From assembly GCA_016800925.1 (NCBI GenBank), contig JABCPU010000102.1:1-64000 (forward strand): DNA of 64,000 nt. The letters run 5' to 3'. A model generated the notes under the pieces. The model worked only from the letters and a program-made list of their open reading frames with translations, was not told the origin of the DNA and made no database searches. A program made the position numbers and the translations under genes. Origin of the DNA: Suillus spraguei. Lineage: Eukaryota; Basidiomycota; Agaricomycetes; Boletales; Suillaceae. Of the stretch, positions 11,443 through 22,382 are shown piece by piece (within the stretch, counting starts at the first letter, position 1; each line of letters starts with the position of its first letter).

Positions 11443-11649
11443 TCAATCACAACAGTACTGATCGGCCAGATTACCATTTGCTAAGGTGCAACCTTGGGAG
11501 TCTGCGACAGCTCCTGGACATGTTTTTCCACACGAAGCCCAAGTGCATGGTAAGGTAGTCACGATCTCTGAGCCGGGCATGGCACGCGCACTAAGCGGAC
11601 TGACAGCTATTAATGCCAGGAGGATGGTTGACAAGAGGTCATAGTTCAT
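11443..11649 (-). CDS. Small secreted cysteine-rich protein, copy 2 (68 aa)
   Basis: Paralogue of the gene at 2994-3227. The signal peptide (residues 1-23) matches at all but two or three positions, while the mature part is much changed. It has six cysteines instead of eight (C-x4-C-x3-C-x9-C-x10-CC), and the C-terminal C-x-C-x4-C tail of copy 1 is lost because the reading ends just after the CC pair. The upstream 300 bp, including the TATA box, is conserved. Strong leader and promoter conservation with a fast-changing mature part is a pattern common in secreted effector families; that role is inference. Shortening of the tail could also mean it is decaying. Confidence 0.6.
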   Translation of the reverse strand: MNYDLLSTILLALIAVSPLSARAMPGSEIVTTLPCTWASCGKTCPGAVADSQGCTLANGNLADQYCCD

Positions 11650-11719
11650 CTAGACCATCGGTGTCATAGGTTGGATCTACAATTTGGTGACTGCACTCTT
11701 ACCGTCAAAAAAGCGCGAG

Positions 11720-11725
11720 TTTATA
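11720..11725 (-). promoter_or_regulatory. TATA box of the secreted-protein gene, copy 2
   Basis: TATAAA on the minus strand 71 bp upstream of the ATG, matching the position of the box at 3295-3300 upstream of the paralogue. Confidence 0.45.
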
Positions 11726-12130
11726 CGACTAGTGCGCGGGTGTGTTTTTCGTTCTGTTGTTCGTCAGTTCTGCGCTCAGGGAATTTATAGCTGCTGCTCG
11801 TCAAAATATTAATCCCTAAGTTCAAACTCAGCATGCATTCGTTGCAACATGCAACTTCTGTGATAATAATTCTCGCCATACTTATACTTTTATACGATGG
11901 CGATGATATACCGTTTGATTCATCCTCGGGTTCCCTGACATGAATCACATGGTCGGTCCTTCGCACACTAGAGTAGGGCCGGGCTGCACGGGCAAAATAT
12001 TGCTGGTTGTTTTACGCAAAGCCTCGTATGGCAAACGACTTGCCTTCGGAACTTATGTGTATATGTCCAAGTATTGGTGGACTGGCCCGGGAGAGCATGG
12101 AAATTGTAGACTGTGTTCGAGGTGGCTTCG

Positions 12131-12463
12131 GTAGCCCAGTCTCACCGGTCGGCTACTTTGTTTGGCTTAAGGTAGACACACCTTCGCCTTGAACTTGATA
12201 TCGTAAGGATTGAGCACGCCTGAAGACAGCTTGGCACTAATACCGTCTATCAGCGCACGTGTCTAGAGGCGGGCCATCGGAGAACCTGTGAGAAGATATC
12301 GTCATATATCTACATACTGTAAGAACGGAGTGATCCCAACCGCAGACCAATTGATTCCAGGTTCTAATGGTCGTGTAAACCGACGATTACATGGTCACGG
12401 AGTTTGAAAGGCTTGTATGTTTTGAATCTCCTAGATAGGGAAATTGAGTTTGTGACTTCAATC
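12131..12463. other. Upstream region of the biotin ligase gene
   Basis: No gene seen. It lies between the end of the segmental duplication and the first exon of the ligase gene and should hold its promoter. No clear TATA element. Confidence 0.3.
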
Positions 12464-14090
12464 ATGAACGTGTTAGTGTATCCCAGCACACACCCAATCG
12501 CTCCTCCTCTCGTTCAGACGCTTACTGTAATACTGACACCACACTATCTACCACAGCTGCTAACACCCTCTCAACTATCCGTACAAGAATACCCATGGCA
12601 CACCTCTTGTGCCCTCCTCCTACTCCTCTCCCCTCCTACTGATCATGAGGCTGTCCGTAAATATATCGAGTCTGGAGGTAGGATATTAGCATTCGGCGTT
12701 GGCGTCAGAAAAGGTACTCTATTTTGGACCAAGTCATGACTTTGGATCACTATCCGCGGGTCTTGGTCTGGGCATGGTCAAAGACACGACTATACTCAGA
12801 GTCGCTGATGGAAACGCATCCATATACATATCCTTCTCAACTACTACTGGAACAAGCACGGATGTATTGATTGACGACACCGTGGTATCTGTATCCAGAT
12901 TACCCACATGTCCTTTGGACCTTGAAGCACGCGTTCTCGGTCGTTACGTAGAGGAGAATGTACCCGCCGGTATCCTATCTCAAAGCGGGCTTATCGCAAT
13001 GTGGAGTTGCACCCCACCCCTTCCAGACATCTTGCTGTCACGATCGCTATCCGCACTTGGTCTACGCTTCTCCTCGCAGAGAGCTGATCCCAGCCTTGTT
13101 CCTCATATTCTGCTTCAATTTCTTCTGGCTCGTCCAGATTCATGGCAAGTGCAGCATCGCATCGTGGAGACGCTACTCGATCGTTTGAATTTTTCGTCAG
13201 CTGTCGGCGATGTATCACAACCCAAGTGGGAGCCATTTGTATTCGAAGATGCCAATGACGACTTCCACTTCCACTTTCTATCCTTCCCTCTTGCGGGAAG
13301 AGCCACCGATCACCCCATACTCGAACTTATTCCACAAAGTTCCCTCTCAAGCGCGAAAGTCAAACACGTGCTCGTACCTTCACAACCCCTGGCTTCCGAA
13401 GATGAACGAATATACACCCCACAATTCTCACCATCCGCCTTCTTCCGTTCCATAGACGAGTTCTACTCAGGAAGGGAAGACACAGATCAACACAAAAACT
13501 CAAACTCCTGGCGTATCGGTGAAGCACTCATATACGGCGAGGTAGTTTCCAGCACCCAAACAATGTTTGACAAGTGCGTCTCACCCAATCACGTCGATCA
13601 TACCGCCCACTGAGCCTTCTGAGCAGAAACCCATCTTTCCTCCGCGCACTCCCCTCTCCCATCGTCTCGCTCGCCACAGTACAATTGGCGGGACGCGGCA
13701 GAGGCGGTAACGCATGGCTCTCACCTGCAGGGTGCTTGCAGATGTCACTCAAGATTCGTGTCGGGCTCAGAGAGTCTTCGTCAGGTAAGGCTAGCGATTT
13801 TTCATTTAAAAGTGTTCAGTTACCTGATATCTGAAATTTGATATCGCGCAGTACCAGGCTCCACAATCCACCCCTCCAACCTCGTATTCATCCAATACCT
13901 CTACGCACTAGCAATCATCGACGCATGTCACGTTCTAAACCCCACCTCTGAATGGGCTCACAGAGTTCGTCTGAAATGGCCCAATGACATTTACGGCCTC
14001 TTCCCGTCCCAAAACAGCCCAACATCAAATTCGAAGTCAACGCCGGACACCTCAACCTCACTACTATGTTACCTTATAAGGATGTCGTAG
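12464..14090 (+). pseudogene. BPL1: Biotin-protein ligase (holocarboxylase synthetase), truncated
   Basis: Enzyme that attaches biotin to carboxylases through biotinyl-AMP. The ATG at 12464 starts an N-terminal glutamine-amidotransferase-like domain (MNVLVYPS start, later a YIESGG motif). The frame shifts by one near 12690-12720. It then continues to a 53-bp intron (13574-13626) and into the catalytic domain: GEVVSSTQTMFDKN, the ATP/biotin loop GRGRGGNAW (about 13689-13713), then SPAGCLQ. A 67-bp intron (13785-13851) precedes the KWPND motif (13974-13988). The reading ends at TAG 14088-14090, right beside a run of nine G. The rest of the catalytic domain, normally with a KIGGILV-like strand, and the C-terminal domain are missing and not found elsewhere in the window. 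Splice junctions restore family motifs exactly, so the identity is firm. As it stands it cannot encode an active ligase. Confidence 0.88.
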
Positions 14091-14622
14091 GGGGGGGGCT
14101 ATGGCATGCTAATTAGCACCGGATCTCCTAATCTTCACACACCGCCAGTACCACCTAGAATAAAGCCTTAATTCCCTTTGCGGATTTTCCCAAAACGGTA
14201 GCTTATGTGAGTGTGTCACGAGGCGCGGCAACGGGAGAGCTTCCCGACTATTGCCGCCCTCCCTCGGCAAGCTCCGCACTGCCGCTCACTGCCAAATTAG
14301 CCTTGCTCGCTGTCGTCGATGATGAGCTCAGCTAAGTACCTCATTTCTTCACCGTTTTTTAAAATTCTTTTTTTATTATTAATCTATTTATCTATATACA
14401 GATGTTCGCAGTGCTCAGCAATGCTAAGGGCCTCTGCTCACTGTCTTCCATGTTGTACTAGGTGAGTTTCAACCCCACGTGACTTTGTTGATTTCGTCCC
14501 TTACCAGATATACCCACAGCATCTGCCGTGCTTACATCTACCCCCATGCCTATGCCTTGCTGCTGCCATCGCTGGCAGCAGCGAGGGCCTTCTATCTTCT
14601 AAGTCCTTCCCCACCATCGACA
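14091..14622. other. Junction between truncated ligase and KDZ unit
   Basis: Begins with a G-run at the point where ligase homology ends, then about 500 bp without a recognisable gene. It is a candidate left end of the KDZ transposon, but I found no matching terminal inverted repeat elsewhere in the window. Confidence 0.35.
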
Positions 14623-17600
14623 ATGCCTCCTGCGAGGAATTCCTGCGCTGTGCGACTCGTTGTTGGCTCTACTAGGTCTACTGCACGACTTACATCCAAG
14701 GTATTGTCGCAGACACAGCAGGTCGAGGACCGACGGCGCCGACAAGAAAGGTACAAGCCAATATTTCAGGTAAGAGAGTCAATCACCGCACTCTGTCTCT
14801 GCGCTGATATTGGCTTTAGGTCTGAGTACCGACTCTCAAACAATACTCGCTGACATGCAGCACGAACCTGTGGATGGCACGGCTGCTGGAGCAGATGATA
14901 CCATGGGTGCTGTAGATGATGACTTCCAATGGGAAACAGTCCCTGATGACCTCAGAGACAATGAGACATTCATGCTCGCTGTGCAAGATATTGTTGGCAG
15001 TCAGTAAGTGATGTCGTTTTTATCTACCCATGTCACTCATTTACAACTACTCCAGGTGGCATGTATACAAGGATCAGCGGGATGGCGCCAACATCTCATT
15101 CGCCTTCATGCAAATTGGGCCCCAATAGTCAGCACACTCACCTCCGGGTACCTCAAGTGGAAATATTTGCCACCTCCTGAAGACAGTGAAGCCTGTCCTT
15201 TTGATTTCTCAATCAATGTCATCAACATATACACACTTGTTATGACCGCTAACATCTGTAGTGCGGCCACTATTGAAACTGCTGCAGAAGCCTTGGTCTT
15301 AAGTGGTTATCTTGGCGCTACTCCCCATTCTCCAACCATCGCTATTTCCCTTTTGACTCTCGAACTTTACAGGTGTCTTCGCCTGCGTAAACCGTCGCTC
15401 AGCATTGAGGCATTCGCCAAGGTGATTTGTGATTTGTATCATGTATGTTTTTAAAATTTCTTGTTAGCATTGTATCTGATGTTGAATTTACTAGTGGCCT
15501 TATCGCCGGAGATATCGTACTGCGCTGGCTGATACTTTCGACATTTATCTCACAATCCACCGCAACGTTGATGCCCAAGTTTCAAAGGCCCTCGGACATG
15601 ATACCGAAAACTGGCGTGTGCTTAACGCATGTCCACCATGCACGTACGAGGTATGTAATATGGCATAGTTGGTACATATTCTAACGTAAATTTCTAGCTG
15701 AAAGATGAGCCCGAACTCATCTACCGTCGTATGATTGTGTTTGATGGCAACAATTCACTATCTCGCATGGTGCCACTTGGAGGCCGTGAAGTTGGCGATA
15801 CACGCAAATTTCATAGTGACTACTACCTTGAGCCTGACTATATCGACGTCTATGTATCCCAGTCCAACGCACCGTCATCAGATGATGAGAACCCTACGTC
15901 ACGCATGCCTACTGGGGAGGACCCTGGTTCTTCCAATACGTCACAACCTATGTCAGCATGCACTGATACTTGGAAAGCTGCCGCAGCGGACGCGAAGAAG
16001 AAATCGTGAGGAATATTCGAAGAGACGGGAGTCTTCGCGAGTGCTTGCCGTCATGGTCTCATTCTCTGGATTGCTGACATGATTCGTAGCGGGGAACTGT
16101 ATGTTCGATGACCCTCTATTATCTTTGTACTCACGACATTTGAATTCAGTTTCAAATACCCTCTCGCCATTGTGAGCCGAGCTCTTGAGACCCTTGGACT
16201 GCATCTTTTGATTGGATATGATGTTGGCTGCAAACTTGCCATAATGATTGCCTCAAGTGCATTAGCACAGAAGTTCGTGGATGCTGAATACCGTATGTGT
16301 GTGGATGCATTCCACGGCTATACCCACAGCTATGCGTGCCAAGATAAAAACCACCCTAACGTCATCAACGGCATGGGAATCGAGGACCTCGCTACCATGG
16401 AGCATATATTTAGTTCTTCTAATCAACTTGCCGCCATCACTTGCTATGCCTCAGGATTCAACCGTCGTGTCTACATAGACTTGTTCTTCAAACAGTGGGA
16501 TGAGGATAAATACCTTAACCTCGGTAACATGCTTTACAGAAACTATATTCAAGCACGTCAGATCATTGATGAGCAGCAAATTGCTGTCCAGGAAGCCAAG
16601 ATTTCGCTTGGTATTTCTGATAACGACATCAAGACCTGGTTTCTGGAGCAATCACGTTATCTTGCTACAGCAGGCCATGAAGTCAAGTGGGATAGTCATG
16701 CTGTTGCATATGTTGAACTTCTTCAAAAACTCAGGGAAGCGAGGTAAGTCTCAATAGATTTGAGTTTCGCTCGCCGTAATCTTATGACACATTCAGAGCG
16801 GCTGCTGAAAATTCTTCTACATTGTTCCTCAATGCTACACCGGTAAATTACGAGTTTGTCACACCGTCGACCACCAGCACTTCCCATTACGCTACCAACC
16901 TCTCGCAGACTCGAAAACTGGAAACACAGCGCCGACATACTAACAAACGCTATGACTCGATCCTGCAAGATGTCATTGCACTTGAATTGAAGATGGGGAT
17001 AGTTCGACGATGGGAACCGGCAGATCAGCAGTACCTTGCCACCCTGAAGTATATGTCGCAGTGCGAATATCATCACACGCTCGACAATCTTCAATGACTC
17101 TAGTCCTTCGTCTCTTCGAACTACATAAACTGAATATTTCTCAAACGGGTAAGTACTGTGTTTTGTATATGAGACCTGCTAACCGTTCTGAAGGTTATCG
17201 CATGCGCATACATATTGCCAAGTCCTTGCAGACTCGCTGCAAGGCAATTCAAAATGCTGTCAAGTCTTATAACACAGCCGCTCTTGCCCTTGACCCACTG
17301 GCACCCACACTGGACTGGTCCAAAGTCTCGCACTATAACTTCCTTGAAGAGTTTGTTCTCTTACGTGAGACACGCCAAGACATTCACAGCAAACACTGGG
17401 CTGAACCTGTAGTACGTGAAGTGATGAAGCAGAGCCTTTGCATTGAGCGTGCCCACGAAGAAATTCACCGTTGTAATGTTGAAAGCCGACGGCTGCACAC
17501 TTCTATCGTCGATGAAGAAAGGCACTTCGCTCAGGTCATATCCAAGGCCAAGAGTGTGAGTGATCCTTTGAGCGGGGCACTTGAAGAGTTTTGTCAATGC

Positions 17601-17864
17601 CGGCGGCACATCAATGCCCATGTACTTGCTCGTTTGCAAGACTTATATTCCCTTCATGGATTTACAGGCTGCTCGACCCCTGGTGTCAGCAAGAATGCTC
17701 AAGATGCTGCGCAAACCTCAGTTGACTTGCAGCCTTTAGTTGATTTGGAGCATCAGAGTGTGGAAGCAGATGAGAACAATGATTGTGAAGGACTCGAGGA
17801 AGATGATGTCACTGCTGGCGAAGTAGGAGGTCTACTCAACTACATATCAGAGTTACCGTCGTAG
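14623..17864 (+). pseudogene. KDZ transposase with CxC1 cysteine cluster (KDZ-1)
   Basis: DNA transposase of the Kyakuja-Dileera-Zisupton superfamily, expanded in Agaricomycetes. Introns I can place by restored motifs are 15004-15055, 15442-15493, 15651-15697, 16099-16149, 16744-16796 and 17149-17193 (45-53 bp). Motifs in order: WAPIVSTLTSGYLKW, AEALVLSGYLGATP, the cysteine cluster NACPPCTYE, FDGNNSL, FEETGVF with CRHG, GYDVGC, AFHGYTH, FSSSNQL, then a helical C-terminal part ending in an acidic tail. Damage: about one base lost near 15083, TGA at 16007-16009 where the family has Trp (TGG to TGA), and a frameshift near 17095. The start and the first exon are uncertain, since the frames around 14700-14820 do not join cleanly. 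It lies between the cut biotin ligase gene and two KDZ-associated genes on the same strand. Confidence 0.88.
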
Positions 17865-18240
17865 TTTACCATCGTAGTTTTGTTTTTTAGTCAATACCTA
17901 ACAACAATATGTTTTTTCGCCAAGTTATATGCAGTATCAGTCAGGATAAGGATCACTCGCGATACAATTTAAAGGACAACATAACACAAAAAGACTGCAC
18001 AATGGGAATAGATGATGCAGAGACTAGTATTGCCAGACTGCACAATTGGAAGAGATGACGCAGAGACTAGTATTGTCTACATTACACGATGAGAGAAACT
18101 TTGGTATGGTACTGTAAGTATGACTCAACTTGGATTCAGTACTGTACTGAGTACAGCTCCATCCGCTATTGCTAACATCACACCAACATATCAATTGATC
18201 AATTGATCAGCGATCATCACACTTTTTGCTCTCATTCACT
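17865..18240. repeat. Spacer with a 43-bp tandem duplication
   Basis: Two near-identical units (about 17992-18034 and 18035-18077), each with AGACTGCACAAT and GCAGAGACTAGTATTG. Further on, TCAATTGATCAATTGATCA forms a short repeat/palindrome near 18190-18210. No gene seen. Confidence 0.6.
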
Positions 18241-18447
18241 ATGTCTTTGTCGAAGTTGGTTACAATTGTAGTTGTCCTTGGTGGTCAATCCCCCGGCATA
18301 AAAGACTCCTGGTGAGGTTCAGTTTCTCTAATTTAATCTTACTCGTCTCATTGACATGTTCAAAAGGCCATTCATTGCATCTGGGATCGATACATCTCCT
18401 TCCCACTAGCTATCCAGTGCCTCTCACAGGACCAAGCGGAGAGCGTC

Positions 18448-19471
18448 ATGAAACTCCAAAACTCGCTTGTTAAGTTTATCAAGGGTAATTTGGCCAGTTC
18501 TATTATCGACACATTAGCTTCATCCACGGACATCACGAGCTTGTTTCCCCATCACACCGAGTTTTATAGCATTGTTTATGGACGGAGAGTGGTATATTTC
18601 TTGAAAAGTATGTGTTACATATCCTGTGCTGCATCATACTCATTCTATCAATGTTACAGGACAACAGCTCTCATGCAGGTCAACGGGCTTCAAATATGCA
18701 AGTTCCACAAGTTCAATACCCTACTAGATGCTCTCAAATACATGATACTCAAGGGAGGGCCAGTCCGGACGTTGAATCTCAGCACAACCTCCCTCAAAGG
18801 ACACGTCATGTGTCCACTCCTCCAAGGCATCGTATTGTACCTCAAGATGCAGGTATGCTCATCGTTTCATACTACTAGCGCTCTCTCATTGTTTTGTAAG
18901 TTTTACAGCAGCTTTCATCTGCGTTTGAGGAGCAGCTCCACATGCATATCTCCTCTGATTCTGCACCTCGGTCTGTCAGCTCAAGCCCATCTACTGCTCT
19001 ACCACTGCCCGTTATTCTCCACCATCATACTAGGTCCAATGCTGGCACTATCAGCCAGAGCCCATCTATGGTGGCACTGCCCGTCATTCTCCATCACAAT
19101 ACTAGGTCCAATGCTGGTGCTGTTAGCATCTGCCCAAGCCCATCTACTACTTCAAGTTCACCATCCGTCATTCTCCGCCACAATAGGTCCCTTGCTGGCA
19201 TTACGGCACTGTTCTCGTTGGAGAAGAAACCGACGACATGGACCCAGACACACCGCCTGTTGGTGTCCTTGGGGTTGCTGCCAAAAAATATCTCAACTCA
19301 CATGGCTACCAAGCTTTGGCCGTCTGGAGCATCATTCATGCATATAGGGAAGGATATTGCAGTCAAGATTTTACCGACTTTATCTGCGCTAGAGGAATGC
19401 CTCTGTTGGAGGCTGAGTACCTCTTCGAGTTGATTTCAGGCCGGAGTGTCTATCTTGTCGATGACGCATGA
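18448..19471 (+). pseudogene. Viroplasmin/RNase H1 N-terminal-like domain protein
   Basis: An upstream part reads DRYISFPLAIQCLSQDQAES and on to HHTEFYSIVYGRRVVYFLK. A 52-bp intron (about 18608-18659) then joins TTALMQVNGLQICKFHKF and LLDALKYM. The pattern Y-x-V-x-G-R ... W/T-x4-QV-x-G-x5-F-x-F-x4-AL-x-Y fits the caulimovirus viroplasmin/RNase H1 N-terminal fold, which binds RNA-DNA hybrids in known members. Next comes a Ser/Pro-rich part with three imperfect repeats of about 65 bp (18965-19195; PVILHHNTRSNAG in each). The C-terminal block (19238-19471, KKYLNSHGYQALAVW onward) is helical and ends at TGA. The middle and last parts lie in different frames, so there is either another intron or a frameshift. 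An earlier exon from 18241 is possible. Function unknown. Confidence 0.45.
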
Positions 19472-19689
19472 TATAGATAAGATTACCAATGTTTGCTGTG
19501 CCTTGATGTTAATGGACTTGTTTACGCTAGTACACTAACAGTGATTTTTTTTGCTGCATTCCCACGTTCCCTCCCTTGCTTTTCTGTTCCCTGTTGCGAA
19601 ATGCTGGATCTCAGCCGACACCAGCGCTACATCAAGGTCACCAAGTCTAATTCACGGACACCATGGTGTCACTGCATGAAATGAAAAGC

Positions 19690-20804
19690 GCAGCTCCGCA
19701 CTGAAGCTGAAAAGAAGGCACTTGCTGAGAAACGCAAGGCTCACAAAGGTGCATATAATGATGCCCTTGCAGATGCCCAGGACTTGGTCATGCAGGAAGC
19801 TGTCAAGCTACGTGAACAGTTTCCTGGCAGGACCGTTGAGTATCATTTTGAAGCAATTTTACAATGGACACACACCAAGCAGAAGAGCCGAAAACCAACA
19901 CGTTGGAATGCATTCCTTCGTTCTGAGGTCAAGGCAATGAACGCAGGTCATTTGATTTGATTTTTATGTTGCTTACCTTGCTGATATTTATCATACAGGG
20001 CGAGAACCTGATGAATGACGTATCAAGGCCACCGAGGTTGGGCGTGAAATTGCTGAGAGATGGAACACTATGTCACAGCAAGAGAAGATAGACGTAACCA
20101 AGGACCTTATGGAAGATTTAGAAGAACACTGCAACAACAAATCCTTGACAAGCCACAATGTCCCCATCAGCGCATTTCATGACATCCGTGCTATGTTAGA
20201 CTCTGTAACACAAACGGTATGTAGAAATAGTGATTTTGGGCATGCTCTTATATTATATCTAGCTCGCAAATCTCTCCGCGAGGACTGGATGTCATACTGC
20301 CCTCATTACTGTCTGAGGGGACCTGGACCATTATAATCGTCCTTACGTCTACCTCTCAGATGATCGTGTCGGAGACTTCTTCCAGCTCGCTCTCAAGGAG
20401 ACACCCTCCAACTTTGCAACATGCCTCAAAGGCTACTGTACTTCTGGTGTCACTGGTACAAATTATTTTATTCTCACGTGTTGTAGCTCATTACTCTACA
20501 GGTGTCATTTCTAACTACAAGAAGTCCTTCCTGCAACTCAAGAGCAAGACATCCACACTTATCCTCGATAAGCTCCGTGATGCAACCCAGGTGCCTGTCT
20601 CCAGGATGTACTATGTAAACTTTGACGAGAACATCACTGCGCAACATGGTGTGGTCCTCGAAAACTGGCCGCTGAAAAAATTTGCAAGCCCAGGGACATA
20701 GGCTCAATGGTGGAGGTCAAGACTGTATATAATGCGTTTATGTCAGGCGCGACAAAATTTCATAAGTTGACAGCAACAGAGTGGCAAGAATGGGAAGAGC
20801 TAGA
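19690..20804 (+). pseudogene. KDZ-associated basidiomycete protein, interrupted by element B
   Basis: Starts with a Lys/Arg/Ala-rich helical region and an RWNAFLRSEVKAMN segment. Then REIAERWNTMSQQEK and HNVPISAFHDIRAML follow, and after two introns ISNYKKSFLQLK and SRMYYVNFDENI with LENWPLK. I recognise this as a hypothetical protein family that recurs beside KDZ transposases in Agaricomycetes; its function is unknown. The clearest intron is 19947-19998. Two in-frame TGA codons (20016-20018 and 20314-20316) both sit where CGA would restore arginine. The C-terminus is cut at 20804 by the 5' LTR of element B and does not resume after that element's 3' LTR. The true start is not clear. Confidence 0.6.
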
Positions 20805-21278
20805 TGTTACAATCGTACGTGCCCCTATTCATTTTCTACTTCATTTACCTTGTATATTACGTAACATGACTCTGACTCCTATGCTCAACGCATCTGTACT
20901 ATAGCTGCCTTCCTTCTTTGGATACGCACTTACATTCCCACGTCTCTCTTGGTCTGTGCGCACATATTGGCCTATTTAAGCACAGTGTACTTGTAGTAGA
21001 TTCTCTACTTTAATCTTACTGGGTTTTACCTGGAATCTCCTTCGCTTAGGTCTCCAACCTAAGTCGTCTTGAATTGTCTCTAAGTCTAAGCACTCCTTAG
21101 CCTTAGTCTCTATTCTCGCGGATACCTCTTGGACTTATCCTTGAGGCTGAACCCTTGATCGTACTCGGAACGCGTTCCTTGTACTTTCACCTTGTCCTCT
21201 TCTGGACATTGTAAGAACTCCCAGCAGACCATCTGTGTCTTTTCACTGTCGCTGGTGACGCCACCCCAGTTCGTAACA
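20805..21278 (+). repeat. Element B 5' LTR
   Basis: TGTTACAATCG...CAGTTCGTAACA, with 6-bp inverted ends TGTTAC/GTAACA. A TATTTAAG TATA-like box near 20980 lies upstream of a CT-rich tract; the same box is present in the other family-2 LTRs. Confidence 0.92.
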
Positions 21279-21353
21279 AAAGATTAAAGTCCATTTTGAT
21301 CATCGACTATCCAGTCTTCGACCCTGAACCCTGATCACCTAGATCAGTAGACT

Positions 21354-21369
21354 AGCGTACGCGTACGCT
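21354..21369. repeat. 16-bp palindrome in the element B leader
   Basis: AGCGTACGCGTACGCT, a perfect palindrome between the 5' LTR and Gag. It is conserved in elements C (44530-44545) and D (53212-53227) and deleted in E. Confidence 0.8.
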
Positions 21370-21476
21370 GAGCAGATTGTCAAGAGAAGCCCTCTGACAG
21401 AAGAAAGCCCTAACGGACAGCAAGACAGCGCATGTAGGCACCGAGAAAGTATAACTCATCAGAAGAATCATCAACC

Positions 21477-22382
21477 ATGTTGACCAAAGAATTTGAATAC
21501 AAGATCGGTCAACCGATTGGTTTTGATGGAGATCGTGATAACTCTCGCGAGTTTATCCAGTCGTGCAACTTGCACTTTGACATCAATGAAAAGCTTTACA
21601 CCACTGACAAGCAGAAGATCATCTACATAACATCCTTCATGACCGAGAAGAATGCCAAATCATGGAAGGAACAATTCCTTGAACACGCCCAATCTACCGA
21701 CACTTCGGGACAAAAAGTTGGTTATGGGACGATGGTGGATTTTATGAAGAGCTTCAAAGAAGCATTCGAACCAGTGGATACCAGGATGACTGCGCTTACA
21801 CGCCTTAGAGACCTCAAGCAAGGAACTGGAGATCTTCACACCTATGTTGCCGACTTTGAGGCACTTGCAGCCAAGGCTCATATCACCGATAACGCAACGA
21901 AGATCCAGTTCTTCCAAGATGGTCTCAACTGGGGTATCCTTACAAAGCTTTTCAATACGGGAGATGTCTCCGAGATATTCAGAGATGTTGTGTTGCAATG
22001 CGTTGCTATTGACAACGCCCATCATCGGCTTAATGCCATGAGGACACGTCATGTTCCACAACAGAAGAAGAAGAACTACGGAAATGCGCGGTATATTCCG
22101 AACCGCGATTCCAATGCGATGGTCGTAGATCGAATCTCCGACATGGAAAGATCCGAATGCATGAAGAAAGGGCAGTGCTTCGGATGCAGAAAGACAGGAC
22201 ACCGCATCCATAATTGTCCTGATAGAAAGAAGAAGACCCCACTTCGACAAACCGAAGTCAAAGGGAAGAAGAAGATGAAGAGACTGTACGACGGGTTGTG
22301 CAGGATTTTTGATGTGGAGAAACAAAGACTCGACGTATGTTTCTCCCAATGTAATACTAAGACTTGTACGTGCTGTAGGTGA
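21477..22382 (+). pseudogene. Element B Gag
   Basis: 301 codons from the ATG at 21477. Retrotransposon capsid-like region (IQFFQDGLNWGILTK, DRDNSREFIQSCNLHFDIN) and a C-terminal zinc knuckle C-x2-C-x4-H-x4-C near residue 235, followed by basic residues. Near its end one base is lost compared with D and E, so the reading runs past the normal Gag stop into another frame. Confidence 0.88.

Larger units (their letters stand above)
10030..12130. repeat. Segmental duplication, copy 2
   Basis: Direct, diverged copy of 1650-3720. It keeps the longer HET-like remnant and the second secreted-protein gene. It has about 600 bp (10310-10905) with no counterpart in copy 1, in which I see no gene. Many point differences and indels show the duplication is much older than element A between the copies. 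Confidence 0.85.

Noticed and set aside
14091..14150. Left terminal inverted repeat of the KDZ-1 transposon
   Set aside because: The G-run boundary is suggestive, but no reverse-complement partner was found in the window.
15735..16082. 115-codon alternative plus-strand frame in KDZ-1
   Set aside because: Out of frame with the CxC1/FDGNNSL exon that matches the family.
20805..21278. tRNA or rRNA genes
   Set aside because: No cloverleaf-forming tRNA or rRNA signature was seen here or elsewhere in the window.
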